Below are positions 34,364 to 46,018 of a stretch of DNA of 64,000 nucleotides, piece by piece. A program made the position numbers and the translations under genes. The stretch spans positions 10,788,001 through 10,852,000 of the forward strand of contig OZ316892.1 of assembly GCA_973895155.1 (NCBI GenBank), given 5' to 3'. This DNA is from Marsupella aquatica. Taxonomy: Eukaryota > Marchantiophyta. Numbering within the stretch: position 1 is the stretch's first letter; the number at the start of each line of letters is the position of its first letter. The notes under the pieces were generated by a model that was not told the DNA's origin, did not search any database, and saw only the letters and a program-made list of their open reading frames with translations.

Positions 34364-36325
34364 GGATTTGCGCATTGCAACAGTCGATGAACACAAGACA
34401 AGGAAACGAGGAGGCGTTACTCGAATACTCGTGACCGGTAAAAGGATGGAGAAGATCGCGCGGTTGCCGGCGTTGTGTACTTAGAACGGGCCAACTATAA
34501 CATGGAGGAAAATCGCGTTTTGCTCGCAGCCCGGTCATAACCGGTGAACTGATGACCGCTTTACGCAAGAAGCACCGGTAAAGCAGCGCTACTTCGGATT
34601 TGCGCATAGTGGCAGTCGACGAGCACAAGACGAGGAAACGAGGAGGCGTTTTACTCGTGACCGGTAAAAGGATGGAGAAGATCGCGCGACTACCGGCGGT
34701 GTCGTGGGGAGGGGCGAGGGATCGATTTCCGTGGCGCTGGTGGATCCTGGGCCAGGCCCGCTATTTCTCGAGCGTGAGTGTGAACCGGACGGAAAGATAA
34801 TTCTGCGTGGAGAGGATTCCGAGATGCTGATGCTGAAGCTGGACGTGGAGCTCGATCGATGGGTAACAGCGATCGCGAGCTTTTGCCAGCGACGGTGTGA
34901 CGATGGGTCGACTCTCGGAGTGACTGCTCGTCATCGTCGTCGCGGCTGATGAGCGGGTGGAAAAACTCCTTCGACGATTCTATTCTCCTGCGGTATTCGG
35001 ATCCTCCCCCAACATCCTCTGCTTCACTTGTTTTGAATTCGACCGAATGACTGGTTTGTTCCTTTCAGAGCCGCCTGCTGTTGCCGCTGCTGACTGGAGG
35101 CTTCTCCGGTTAGAGGCTGTCCTGCTGTTGCTGACCGAGGAGGACGAGGGAGCGGCGGACAGAGATTGTTGATGCTTCGTCGTGCATGTGATTTGTGGTG
35201 GTGCGAATTGGCCCGGGAGGCAGGGATTGGCGAATGCTGAGTGATTATTGGCGTCGGAGGTTGTGGCGCGATGGTTGTGGATGTGGAGCTGAAAGAACGA
35301 CGGAGTCTGCGGAGACTAGTGGTGATTGTTCCACACTTGTGAGCGTCGGCGGAAGGGAGGGATCGGTAGCTGCCAAGAGAGGGTAGGAGAAGCAGGCTTC
35401 GAACGAGGCGGAGTTGTTTTCGGGGAAGGATCTGGGGAATTCCATCTCAGAGAGGAGAACGAGTCTTGAGTGTCGAAGGAGTACATTGCACGTTTACCGG
35501 GCGGGCGTTGTTTATCGTCTCCGACGGTAACGGGTCCCCTCGCGCAATTCATGAGTAACGTTTGCAGCCGGACTAAAACTGCCTTATTAGGCGCCAGGAG
35601 GGGAGTCGTTTTGGTTTGGGGAGTCAGTCAGTGAAACCTCTCGAACGGTCTTTGGTGTGCAGGAAGTTGTCATTGGGTAAGTTTGGAATATGCTGTCTGT
35701 GTTTGGAGGGCTGGGAAATTTGTGTATATTTGTGGACACAGCTTGTTTCGTTTACTGTTCCGGGTGCGTCGACTCAGCAGCTCTTTATGTTTCCAATTCA
35801 ACAGAATCTCTCGAGGCTCTCTCTACGTTGGGAATTGGAGTTCTTTGGCTCTCAACTGTGCCCATTGGCTTCGGATTCATTTCGTTGTCTCTTTCTGCGA
35901 ATCGTATGCACAATTGTGATAGCTTGAGGGCGTACCTGGATCAGTATAGTGCACTAGTGCGCTTCAAGTTTGGTCAATGCTCTGCAAGTTAGATCCTGTT
36001 GTTCCACCAGATACGTTCAAAATAGTCTCGAGTCTGCCGGGAGTGTGATTGGAGGTATTCGCCAGCTTACTTGCTGAAAGGGAGAAGTCCTTATCTTTGT
36101 AGGTTTTGATTCTGAGAACCGTGGGTAATAATCGTTATCAAGGCTCTTTGCATTGGGTCGCAACACATCCTGGAAATTGTCAGCAATTGGAGGTGTACGA
36201 CGGTGTTTAGACGTGATCCTCCCGCCTGAAGCTCGGTTATTATGTACATTTGTGGATGCCGTGCGTCCCACTGAGGATGACCAAGTCCATACTTTTGCCC
36301 GTGCAGGTCTACCTCGAATGAGCAG
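34364..36325 (+). repeat. Segmental duplication copy A (promoter/leader-like)
   Basis: Collinear and highly similar to 50577-52587 in the same orientation, with small indels. It contains a tandem unit of about 210-250 bases rich in ACCGGT (starting AGAACGGGCC at 34485), then a GC-rich stretch and then a less GC-rich stretch with GTTCCGGGTGCGTCGACTC. Open frames within it are not kept between copies, which argues against coding. It ends ~100 bases before the ATG of the potato inhibitor I gene, so it is probably that gene's promoter and 5' leader, perhaps with a leader intron ending at the CCCGTGCAG near 36306. Confidence 0.75.
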
Positions 36326-36421
36326 CAGGAGACTACGAGAGAAGAAGCAGCACCCATAGCAAGGCACGCGGAATTGCCGGACGCTGGAGAAGATCAGGGG
36401 GTGGTAAACGAGTGGAGGAGC

Positions 36422-36637
36422 ATGGCAGCGGCGAGGCACCCATCGAGTAAGTCCTGGCCGGATCTGGTTGGGTTGAACGTGGAGGAGGCGAAGACGAAGA
36501 TTCTGGAGGAGCTTCCTAATATGCAGGTGCACATTGTGCCGGAAGGATCCTTCTTGACCGCAGACTATAAGCTCGGAAGGGTGCGTATTTTCAAGAACCG
36601 AGAGGGAAAAGTTGCCCGAGCTCCGAGCCAGGGCTAG
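36422..36637 (+). CDS. Potato inhibitor I family serine protease inhibitor
   Basis: A 71-residue protein with the family hallmarks: SWPDLVG near residue 11, the helix EEAKTKILEELPN, the strand MQVHIVPEGS, and the binding loop FLTADYKLGRVRIF (44-57). By alignment with eglin-type inhibitors the scissile pair would be Ala47-Asp48, suggesting preference for a small P1 residue; this is an inference. Length fits the ~70-residue family. There are no cysteines and no signal peptide from this ATG. The frame is open upstream of 36422 but has no ATG, so an upstream exon adding residues cannot be ruled out. The plus-strand duplicated segment just upstream probably supplies the promoter. Confidence 0.85.
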   Translation: MAAARHPSSKSWPDLVGLNVEEAKTKILEELPNMQVHIVPEGSFLTADYKLGRVRIFKNREGKVARAPSQG

Positions 36638-37708
36638 CCAGTGTGACTGGTTTGAGCGCTCGGGGATATGGTGTTCAATCTGTTCCAGGCCTTCAACTGG
36701 GAGTCACTGTTTATGATCTGCATTATGTAATTCTAGGTAGATGCTTGCCACCTGAGCGAACGACCAGGTTTCCAGGTGTCTATTTTACATAGTGTCGACG
36801 CCACTTTGTCTCTCTCGAGGACGCAACACTCCTAGGGCGCAACCGTCATGCCAGAGTTGTCGAAAATGAGTCACTCCTAGGGTTCCTAGCAGCAATGTTC
36901 GCCACTCTAGGTCAGGCGTAGGCATGGGCACAGGAGCCACGGTTGCTCAGAGTCTCTCACACACCTAGCATACCCCATACTTTGGATCCCTTTTTTTGGA
37001 GATGGGGCTCAACAGATTTAGTATTGACATAGATTTGTTCAGGTTCCACCGTCACAGAAATTGAGGACGCAACACTCCCACTGATAGGCCGATGTTGGAG
37101 TTTTCGAGCATGAGGAGTTCCTAGTGGTGACGTTGGCCGTACGCATATGCATACTAACAGGAGTCACAATGTTTCTGATGGACCTTGCCATACTCCAACC
37201 GCGTGGTGACTTGGCAGACCCCATTTGTGATCATTAACGGCCCTTCATAGATTGCTTGATTTCAAAACCCGTCTCAAATGCAATTGTTGTATCGAATTCC
37301 ATGTGGATTGCATGTATAAAGGCCAACTTTTTATATTGTCGTCTACATTATCGAAGAGGATGAGCAATTCTAAGCCTGTCCTGAGCTTGCATCTCCTTTG
37401 CAAAAAATGTAGTCCTAGTTGCTATGTTCGAGTGGCCTCTTGCCCACTTGAGGTCAAGTGGATTCCTTTGGTAAGATCAAAACTGCTGCGCAAATGTGTT
37501 TGTTTGCATGTACCCAACCATTGGTCACTGTGTATGGCGTGAGAATTGAGGTATCGCAGGGGAAGTGAAGTGGATTTCATTCTAGATGCTTACTGAAATT
37601 ATCCCGTGTCAGCATTTCACACACCCGGTAATGCGAAGATGGTATGTGGAACTGTACATTGCAACACAGAGTTCAGTGAGTACTTCGAGAAAAGTAGGAC
37701 CACTGCAA

Positions 37709-37888
37709 CTCTTACTGATTGAAATTACAAGTGATTTTCATCACCAGCTAAGGACATATGAAAGCGTGGCAATTAAGGTTGCAGCTTGTAACATTACACT
37801 CTTACTGATTGAAATTACAAGTAGATTTCATCACCAGCAAAGGACATATGAAAGCGTGGCAATTAAGGTTGCAGCTTGTAAAATTACA
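37709..37888. repeat. 90-base tandem duplication
   Basis: The segment starting CTCTTACTGATTGAAATTAC at 37709 recurs at 37799 with few changes. The period is a multiple of three and the plus-strand frame 37586-37936 runs through both copies, but I see no domain in that frame. Confidence 0.85.
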
Positions 37889-38946
37889 GTACAATGCCGC
37901 ATCCTAGAGCTTCAATTGATATTGTTTTGCGTGTAATGTTACTTGAATCAGAAGTACCTGCTCACTCAAAGCACGTGTATAATAGAGTCAAATCAAAACT
38001 GCCATTCTTTGGTGGGATGCTGGAGTAAAACGCTGGATGCTCTCTAGGGGATACTCCAGTGACCAGTGTCACTCCAAAGCATCCAGAGCTCCAGTGACGA
38101 GCCTATAAAACAGTGGCATTGAAGATAAATCAAACAATATTCTGAAGCTGACTTCCCCGGCCTGACTGCTTGTGATCCTGATATTGTTCCATTCCTCAGA
38201 TGCCTTAACAAGCCATAAATGAGTTAAGCCAAAAATGAGTGTGAAAAAGTAACAAACTATGAGGGATCCGACAGGGAAAATTTTAACGCCTTACCGTTTT
38301 TATTAAGTTTGTATTCTCATAAAATAAAATAAAAACATTTCAAAAATGTAATGGTCATACCAGATGCAGAGGATTCAGACTCTTTCATCTTTCACTCTTC
38401 TAAAATTGGCTCGATTGCAACCGACGCTTGGTCGATCTCCTTGTTTGAAATTTCAATAAGAGAGACAGTTTAGATTCGGGAGATTTCAGGTAGATAACCC
38501 GATAGTCAGATGTGTCAACAACTTGTGAATCAAGTTAAAGCAAGTTTGCAATTAAATCATGCAACGCCTGAGCATTCGATGCAAGTTGAGAATCCGGTTA
38601 TTATCTTGGGACAGTAATCTGCGAAAAAGATCAGTATATCGCTCACTATGAGCCGAACTATATTTCAACTTTGAGCTTAGGATCGCATTCTACCACAATT
38701 GCCTTGAGAGAGCCATTGTAGATGTGAGAATTAGATGGAAAGATCTATTCACTATGCTTCAGAGTGCACCATTTAGGTCGAGTATCTCTGTCTTCTTAGC
38801 CCCTTGTCCACAAATCTCGATCTATAAATAATGTAATGCTGCTAAGAGATAACGTCTTTTACATTCAATAACAACAAGACAACAGCTTTAGGCAGTATAT
38901 GAAGCTACTACGACTCTTGCCACTAAACCGAAGCACAGGCACACTG

Positions 38947-39074
38947 TCAGCTTTTCAAAGGCTGTTGCAATTGGTGACCCATTGAAATCTGATGAAGTTT
39001 CTGCATTTTGTCAGCTTTTCAATGGCTGTTGCAATTGGTGACCCATTGAAATCTGATGAAGTTTCTGCATTTTG
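38947..39074. repeat. 64-base tandem duplication
   Basis: TCAGCTTTTCAAAGGCTG at 38947 and TCAGCTTTTCAATGGCTG at 39011 start two nearly identical units ending TTTCTGCATTTTG. Confidence 0.85.
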
Positions 39075-39270
39075 AATCGTCGTCAATCTGATCTCATAGA
39101 GAAGAAAGGAGCTCTGCGGACAATAAATTGTTGGTGATAGCTTTGCTCTTTGGAAGATACACTGTTGGTGATAGCCTTTTTTTTTGTTTTAGCTCAGCTT
39201 GTTCAAGTACATTTTTAGTATAATTAGAGAAATCAAAGGGGAACTAATTCACTAAACAGTCCACTGGCTC

Positions 39271-39626
39271 TTAGGAATTGATTCGAGTTCCCGACTATAA
39301 TTAGTTTGACCTTACTAGGGTAAATTAACCCTTGGTTAGAATATGATAAGATTCACTTAGTTTAGACCCACACATCTTAGTCTTCCCATGGGGGTATAGG
39401 TTGAAGCATGAATATTCTCTCTTCATTCTTCACATGAGTCTCCCCATGGGGGTATAGGTTGGAGCATGAATATTCTCTCTTTCATTCTTCACATGATTGT
39501 ACTTTCGTCAGTTATGGATCATTGATGAGTTTTTCCACTCGTGGTGTCTTGTTGGTGTAACGTGCGATCAAGTGTCTTTCTCATGTTCCACATTTGCTAT
39601 CTAGTTTGAACCGACAGTTTTTTACA
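39271..39626 (+). repeat. Second LTR family, copy 2 (solo LTR relic)
   Basis: Matches 21308-21576 from TTAGGAATTGATTCGAG to the terminal TTTACA, but lacks the initial TG. It also carries an internal duplication of ~70 bases (CCCATGGGGGTATAGG repeated at about 39385 and 39445). No internal coding region. Confidence 0.65.
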
Positions 39627-39900
39627 CGGGCACCAAGGGATATTAGACAAAGATTCCAAAAGGTTAATTGGGAGCGAGTCAAAATAATCTACAACTACAT
39701 AATTATCGAATGCAACTACTTGCACGACGTGAGCGGTGATGTATATTAGTAGTCTTGGATTCATGGTTGCTAAGATTTGAACCAAATCAATCTTAGAATG
39801 AACGAGACCCCTAATATAGACTATCATGAAAGGGTGGAGAAAGCACTCAGTTCATGCAAAAGAGCTTCAGTTGAGTTGGTTTCTTGAAGATAGAGATAAG

Positions 39901-40232
39901 TGTTAGGTATTTACTCTTAGATCTAATGTTACGAAATGTAACCGTAGTTAGGCTAATTGTAATCAAAACCACGGTAGGTTAAATAAGTTGCACAGTATAC
40001 CCTAAGTGATGCTTACTTGGTTAAGTGAAACTAAGGCTCATTGTTACAAAACCACTTGAGAGATAGAAGGCTTACACTATGGAGACTCAAAATGACCAAT
40101 AGACCTAGAGTTCAATAAAGTTCTCTTGTATGTTCCTATGAACATAGTCTTGAGGAGATGAACCACGTAGTTCTTGTGTCGACCACTTGTGCGTTGAATA
40201 TGTCATGGATTTAATGTCGTGTATGCTCAACA
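39901..40232 (+). repeat. Solo LTR related to the adjacent Copia element
   Basis: Runs from TGTTAGGTATTTACTC to ATGCTCAACA (332 bases), the same ends as the 344-bp Copia LTRs 180 bases downstream and with the same internal order (CTAAGGCTCATTGTTAC, CAATAAAGTTCTCTTG, GGAGATGAACCACG). It is flanked by ATAAG (39896-39900) and TTAAG (40233-40237), a one-mismatch target duplication. This is the product expected from LTR-LTR recombination of an older insertion. Confidence 0.8.
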
Positions 40233-40404
40233 TTAAGGTTACTTTCTATAGCAAGAGAGAGCTTTAACCATAAGGTAACAAAAGGACAGACGAGAACTTA
40301 AAGACAAGGAAAGAGTGAGTGGAGTGGGAAGATTCCATCAATGGTGTTGGTAAACTGCAGATTAGGTGAACCTCTAATATATTTACTTGCATGTTAATTC
40401 AGTC

Positions 40405-40409
40405 GTATT
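40405..40409. repeat. Target-site duplication (left), GTATT
   Basis: GTATT immediately precedes the 5' LTR and recurs at 49263-49267 directly after the 3' LTR. Confidence 0.92.
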
Positions 40410-40753
40410 TGTTAGATATTGCTCTAGTCTTGTGACTCTTGTGCTAACCACAGTTAGGCTAACTCGGGTTAGGACCTAGCTAAGGTTAGTGGTAGTGCTG
40501 TTGTGCATATAGCCAGGGCTGATGCCAGACCCTGGTGGAACTTAGGCTCATTGTTACGGAGCTAGTTGAGAGATAGGGAGAGCTTGTGTTGTGGATGCTT
40601 GGTATGGCCGGTCGGCCTAGAGTGCAGTAAAGCTCTTGTGTGTTCCCGTGGACGTAGCCTCATGTGGAGGTGAACCACGTATCTCTCTGTGTCGACTATT
40701 GTGCGTTGGATGGTTCATGGGCTTGCCGTTGCAAAAGTCGTCTATGCTCAACA
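40410..40753 (+). repeat. 5' LTR of the Copia element
   Basis: Starts TGTTAGATATTGCTC and ends ATGCTCAACA. Compared with the 3' LTR I see six substitutions and no indels over 344 bases. CAGTAAAGCTC in the right half may be near the polyadenylation region; the TATA box is not obvious. Confidence 0.95.
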
Positions 40754-40755
40754 AG

Positions 40756-40767
40756 TGGTATCAGAGC
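40756..40767 (+). promoter_or_regulatory. Primer-binding site (initiator tRNA-Met type)
   Basis: TGGTATCAGAGC starts two bases after the 5' LTR and is the standard plant Copia primer-binding sequence complementary to the initiator tRNA-Met 3' end. Confidence 0.93.
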
Positions 40768-43700
40768 ATGCCTGGGAGGTGACGAGGTTTTTTCGTGATA
40801 GGTTTTTTCCAGCGTTCAATGTCGATGGGACATTCGGAGTTTCGTCGCATGAAACTTGAATGTGTGTGGCTGCGCGGATAGGTTAGTGAGAGGGCTTTCT
40901 AACGATGGTTAGAACTCGCTGATCGGTATCCGTGGTGCAGAGGAATCAAAATTTGCGTCGTTCAGGGTTTATTCGTGTTTGACGGTATTTTGGGGAAGAG
41001 ACCAGAGTTCGCGTCTTTCAACGGAGTGAGCTGTGCGGTGCGGGAGGGATCGCACATTATAGCTCAAGTTGAAGGTTGATGCGAGCTGGTCGTTTCGATA
41101 GCAGGATTGCTGCCGAGTTGTTACCGAGTGCGACGTGATGAGTGAAGGAGGCGTTCAGGTTTTTTCACAAGCTATGGAGCTTGTTCACATCTGAACCGGG
41201 TTTCTCTTCGTGACGTCCGACTTGGTGGAAGAAACATGAAGTGCTACGGCTCAACGGTTTGATCGCGACGAGGTGGTCATTTTGAGTCCGGGATTGGCAC
41301 TTGACGCAGAGTGAAGACAACGCGGCGGAAATTTTCTACTCTGCTGAAGCTGCAAACTGTGCCGGTGAAATTTGGCAACATTTACCGTCGGCGGCGTTCA
41401 TTTTTCTCGTTGGAAACGGCGGCGGCAAAGGTGAGTAATTGCCTTTTTTCTATGGGGGGTCATTTTTTGATTTAAGGGGGGTTTTAGAGGGTTTTTCAGT
41501 GTGTATACACACGAGGGCCCCATACTCCCCCGCGTACGTTTTTAAATTAGGGCCCCGCCATCCGTGTTCCCCCCCTCTCCCCCCCGCACCCTGAATACAC
41601 GGCGCAACGACGAGCTGCGCAGCGCCGGCCGGCGCCTTACGCGCGCTCGTCCCCCGACACACGCACCCCCTTTCCCTGCCTTAGGGAAATTGCCGGCAGC
41701 GCCCCCCCCCCCCCCGTGCTCGCCCGGGCGACCCCGCCCTCCTCCCTGCCCTTGTAAACTTAGGCCGGCCCTGCCGTGCCTTAACGGCCCCCCCCTTGCC
41801 ACCGAACTCCTGGTCGCCTCGCCTCGCGAATGCGACCCCGTCTGGTGCCGGCCCTGCCCCTTGCCGGTCGCCCTCACGCCCTCCTCGCAAATTCCTCCCC
41901 TTGTAAATGCCCGGCCAGATACACGTATACTCCCTGGCCCGCCTCGCGTTTTGGGGCGTATTTCAGTTTAAGGGGCCTTAGCACCCCCTTTAGGGCACTT
42001 TTAATAGCATTTTTTTGTCCCTCTTGTTTTACTTGGTGCCGGGACCTGCCGCCCTCCGTTTTAACCGCTCTGACAGGGGGAACGGCCCCCTGTGAGTACT
42101 GCTGTACTGTGCGGGAATATTCCCGAAAAACAGAGAGCTGTTTTTTGGCCGTCCGATGAAGATTCCGTCCGCCGAACGTTAACTTTTTTGGTTCTTTTTC
42201 GGCGAGGATGTTGCCATTGGAGTTAGCAACGCGGCGCACCGATCACATCGCGATTCCGACGACGGGTTGTACTGGGTATTTTGGTTATTCTCCGAGGTGG
42301 TCAAAACGGGGGAGTTTCCCAAGGTTTTACCCACCCCGACTGAAATCTGAATAACTTTTCCGTCGAATTTTGATTTTGATTTCGGCTTTTAGTATTGGAC
42401 TCCTAGCTTCGTGGGCTACGCGGCGGTGTTGAGTTTTGAGTTTTGTGAGAAGTTTCGAAAAAAGACATTTTTTCGTGATTGTTTCATATGAGTGACTCGG
42501 AGGATACTGGAAGAATTGGCGTCGATAAAGCTTCAAGATCGTGACGGTCAGACGGAGAGTCTGAGGAGGAGCTGCTTCCATTTGAGGAAGAACTAGTGAC
42601 ACCGGTACGATCACCGGTGCGGCGTGCAGTGGAGGAAGCTGTGTTACTACCAGAGCTGTCGGTAGTTGGAAAGAAGAGGGAGATGGCTAGATTTGGAGGA
42701 GTGAAGTTTGAGGTGGAGAAGTACGATGGTCGTACTGATTACTTGCTGTGGGAGAAGCAAGTGAAGGGTGTTCTTCGGGCCATGGGCTTAGCTCATCTGC
42801 TCTCTTCGCGAGAGCAGTATGATGGAGAGGAGGAGATCTCAGAGAAGCAGTGGAGACAGGAGCAGGTGATTGCTATTAATGCAGTGATGCTTTATCTGAA
42901 GCCGCACATCATCAAGTAGCTGGATGATTATGCGGATTGCGCATCACTGTTCAAGGCTCTAAGAGAGAAGTACTACCGGGAAGATGCGTCAGACTGGCTG
43001 TACAAGAAGTCTCTCTTGATGAGCCTCAGGCTCAAGGAAGGGAGCAAGATGCAGGATCACTTGGATGAGTTTGACAGTCTAGCGGTGGATCTGTCAAACC
43101 TGGGAAAAGGAGTTGAAGATGAGGATAAGGCCTTGCTTCTGCTAAGCTCCTTACCGCCGTCATATCAGGGCTTGAAACAGGTGCTCTTGTACAGAGATCT
43201 GAAGTCCATTTCGTATAATGAGGTGGTGAGCTCTTTACTGTCTGATGATGCTCAAAAGAAGTTGGGTCAATCACAGACAGCATCTTCTTCTGACACTGCG
43301 CCGAATGTGAACCGTGGGAGAGCAGCGCAGCGCTCAAATGGACAGAACAGGTTTAGATCTACATCACGGGGGAGATCTAAATCCAGAGGAAAATCGCAAG
43401 AGAGAAAGCCTCTTGCATGTTGGAATTGTGGCAAGCCTGGCCACATGAAAAGGGATTGTCGAGTAAAGGTCCCTACTGCCTCTGCTAATGCGGCATCGAG
43501 CTCGCATGAGGTAGATTTACTCGATGATGATGACATATTGTGATGTCAAGGTTATGCTCTCAACGTAGTGTCAAATCCAGGTAGTGATGACTGGATTCTA
43601 GATAGTGCATGTACTTTTCACATTTGCTCTAGGAGAGATTGTTTCAGTTCTTACAGGGTTTCCAACGGGTCAGTGTTGATGGGAAAGGGAATCCCATGTC

Positions 43701-44072
43701 ATGTTGTTGGACTTGGATCTGTAAGATTTCAGATGTTTGATGGTGTTGTGAGAACGTTGAGGAATGTGAGACATATTCCCAGCATGATGAAAAATCTCAT
43801 TTCACTTGGAGTTTTAGAAGCAAATGGCCATCAGTGGAGCTCTGCTAATGGTATCCTTCAGGTTTCAACTGGTACTAAAGTTGTATTGAAGGGAACGAGA
43901 CATAGCAATCTATACGTTTTGGAGGGCAGTGTAGTTTGTGATGAAGCCAATGTAACCTTATCTCATGAGGAGACGGCCCGGCTGTGGCACTTCCGTTTGG
44001 GCCACATGAGTGAAAAAGGTTTGGTTATTCTTTAGAAGAAAGGATTACTTTCTAATTTGCAATCTTGTAAGT

Positions 44073-46018
44073 AGTGGTGGCCCTCCCACCACGTGCCCGT
44101 CCAAACTCGTTTTCAGCCTTGAAACAAGTCGAACCTTGCACTAACACGGAATGTTGGGGCAAGTTCTCCCCGACTATACTCCTTGTCGTCAGCGACCCCT
44201 CCCATACGAAGCCGCACTTGCCCTCGTCAGCACAACCGTCGCTCAACGGTCTTTACTATCTGCACAAGCAACCAACCAATTGGTAAGAACTTGTCTTGAT
44301 CTCGGAACTCCCAAGATCCTCGTCTTGCCTCAAGTTCAACAGTCGTTAGTAAGTAGGTCAGCGGATAGAGCCTCCCAGGCCCGCATGGCCTTGCCATAAG
44401 CTGAAACTAAGGTCGACATCACTGTTCGTCCAGAACAGTCTATCTACCGGATGTCGCCCAAGCTTCCCCACTTTCTACCCGTCAATGGCTGACCGCCCTA
44501 CCTCCAGGACATGCCCATGGCCCAAACTCAGTTTGTCACAAACTAGTAGTAACACGCCGGGACCATTCAGTTTCTAGATCTTAGCCACCTCTGCGAAACC
44601 GGGTTCCGCTCAACCTCTTACCATGCATCGGGACCAGATCTCAATGGCAGCCCCCAGAGTCTACTTGGTTCTACCTCTCCAACATCAGGTCCCCATGGGA
44701 ACCAAATGCGGTTTGGTCACTGTTCGACTTCGGATCGGCAAGAGGGACTCCCCCCATTGCAAGCCTCAAAACCAAAATCATCCAATGCACAATCAGAGAG
44801 TACCATGAGGTAGCTTTCTTCATTAGCTTTCCAACGAGCCCAAGAACTCCCCCAACGGAGATCCGGTCGTCGAGTTATGTTTGTTTCCGCTTCAAAACTC
44901 GAAACGACGTATCTTCGTTGATCGCGATCAGCTCGAGCTCAAACTTGAGAGGACCACTCTCCTCATATATGCTTATGGGGACCTGCCACCCCCGGACCAG
45001 CTTTGGTCCCCTATCTTTGGCCCCCTACCCAAGGGTCCGTGGGCCCCGTCACTTAGCTCGAAACAAAGATAATTGAAAACCTTATGTAACTTGGCCTCGA
45101 GCGCAAATTGTGGCATAAGGGGCTAAAAGTTACGGCCCTAACCCCGCTCTGGTCCAGGCAACCCCCCTGGTCCAGGCAACCCCTTCTTGGTCCATCGATG
45201 CACGGCGACTCTAATCGAGTCTAAATCGGCCATAACTTTTGGCCCCTAGGTCCGTTGGCCAAAAAATATGCGGCCCCATGATCGGGCTCGTGTGGGGCTT
45301 CTCAGGCCCCTATGGTGATCCGTTGTAAAATTAGTTCATTTTTCCGTGATCGGCAACGGGCCCAAACTACAAGCATGCGGCTTGAGTCGGCCATAACTTT
45401 TGGCCCCTGGGTCCGTGGCTGAGAAATATGCGGCCCCATGATCGGGCTCATGTGGGGCCTCTTGGACCCCTATGGTGATCCGTTGGAAAAATAGTTCATT
45501 TTTCCATGATCGGCAACGGGCCCAAACTACAAGCATGCGGCTTGAGTCGGCCATAACTTTTGGCCCCTGGGTCCGTTGGCTGAGAAATATGCGACCCCAT
45601 GATCGGGCTCATGTGGGGCTTTTCGGGCCCCTATGGTGATCCGTTGGAAAAATAGTTCATTTTTCCATGATCGGCAACGGGCCCAAACTACAAGCATGCG
45701 GCTTGAGTCGGCCATAACTTTTGGCCCCTGGGTCCGTTGGCCGAGAAATATGCGGCCCCATGATCAGGCTCATGTGGGGCTTCTTGGGCCCCTATGGTGA
45801 TCCGTTGGAAAAATAGTTCATTTTTCCATGATCGGCAACGGACCCAATAAAGTTAAGTGGAGCGCGCTTTTCTCAAGTCTTGTCCTTGCTCTTACTAGCC
45901 TCCTCTTTGTTAGTTGCATCCCTAATGGCCATGATGGTAGCAAATCTAAGAGGGGCTCAACGTTGGAGTTAGGCAACGCCGGAGCAATTACGAGTAGGTG
46001 AAAGTTGTAGTCATGACT
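44073..46018. mobile_element. Unclassified 1.95-kb insertion nested in the Copia pol
   Basis: The Copia reading frame resumes exactly across the flanking TAAGT duplication (44068-44072 and 46019-46023), so the insert is 44073-46018. It starts AGTGGTGGCCCTCCC and ends GTAGTCATGACT. It has no TG...CA LTR ends, no clear terminal inverted repeat beyond three bases and no long ORF. Its right third is a four-copy ~160-base tandem array. A 5-base duplication is compatible with an LTR-derived or other integrase-type element; the class is unresolved. Confidence 0.75.
45227..45847. repeat. Tandem array, ~160-base unit, four copies
   Basis: Units start at CGGCCATAACTTTTGGCCCC: 45227, 45388, 45548 and 45709 (the last partial, to ~45847). 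Units are 160-161 bases with high similarity and share CATGATCGGGCTC, CCTATGGTGATCCGTTG and TTCATTTTTCC. Non-coding. Confidence 0.92.

Larger units (their letters stand above)
36638..39270. other. Intergenic stretch with two tandem duplications
   Basis: Starts with the 3' flank of the protease inhibitor gene. No other supported gene. Contains the 90-base and 64-base tandem duplications listed separately. Confidence 0.45.

Noticed and set aside
37586-37936. 116-aa frame containing an in-frame 90-base duplication
   Set aside because: No domain or codon signature; the multiple-of-three period alone does not show coding.
41542-41971. Long Pro/Gly/Arg-rich frames in the Copia leader
   Set aside because: Open on both strands because of C-rich low complexity; not a known Copia product.
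45336-45715. Two repeated 60-70-aa frames (MADSSRMLVVWARCRSW start)
   Set aside because: They arise from translating successive units of the 160-base tandem array.
45227-45847. CRISPR-like array
   Set aside because: Units of ~160 bases are contiguous, without short repeats plus unique spacers, and lie in a eukaryotic transposon.
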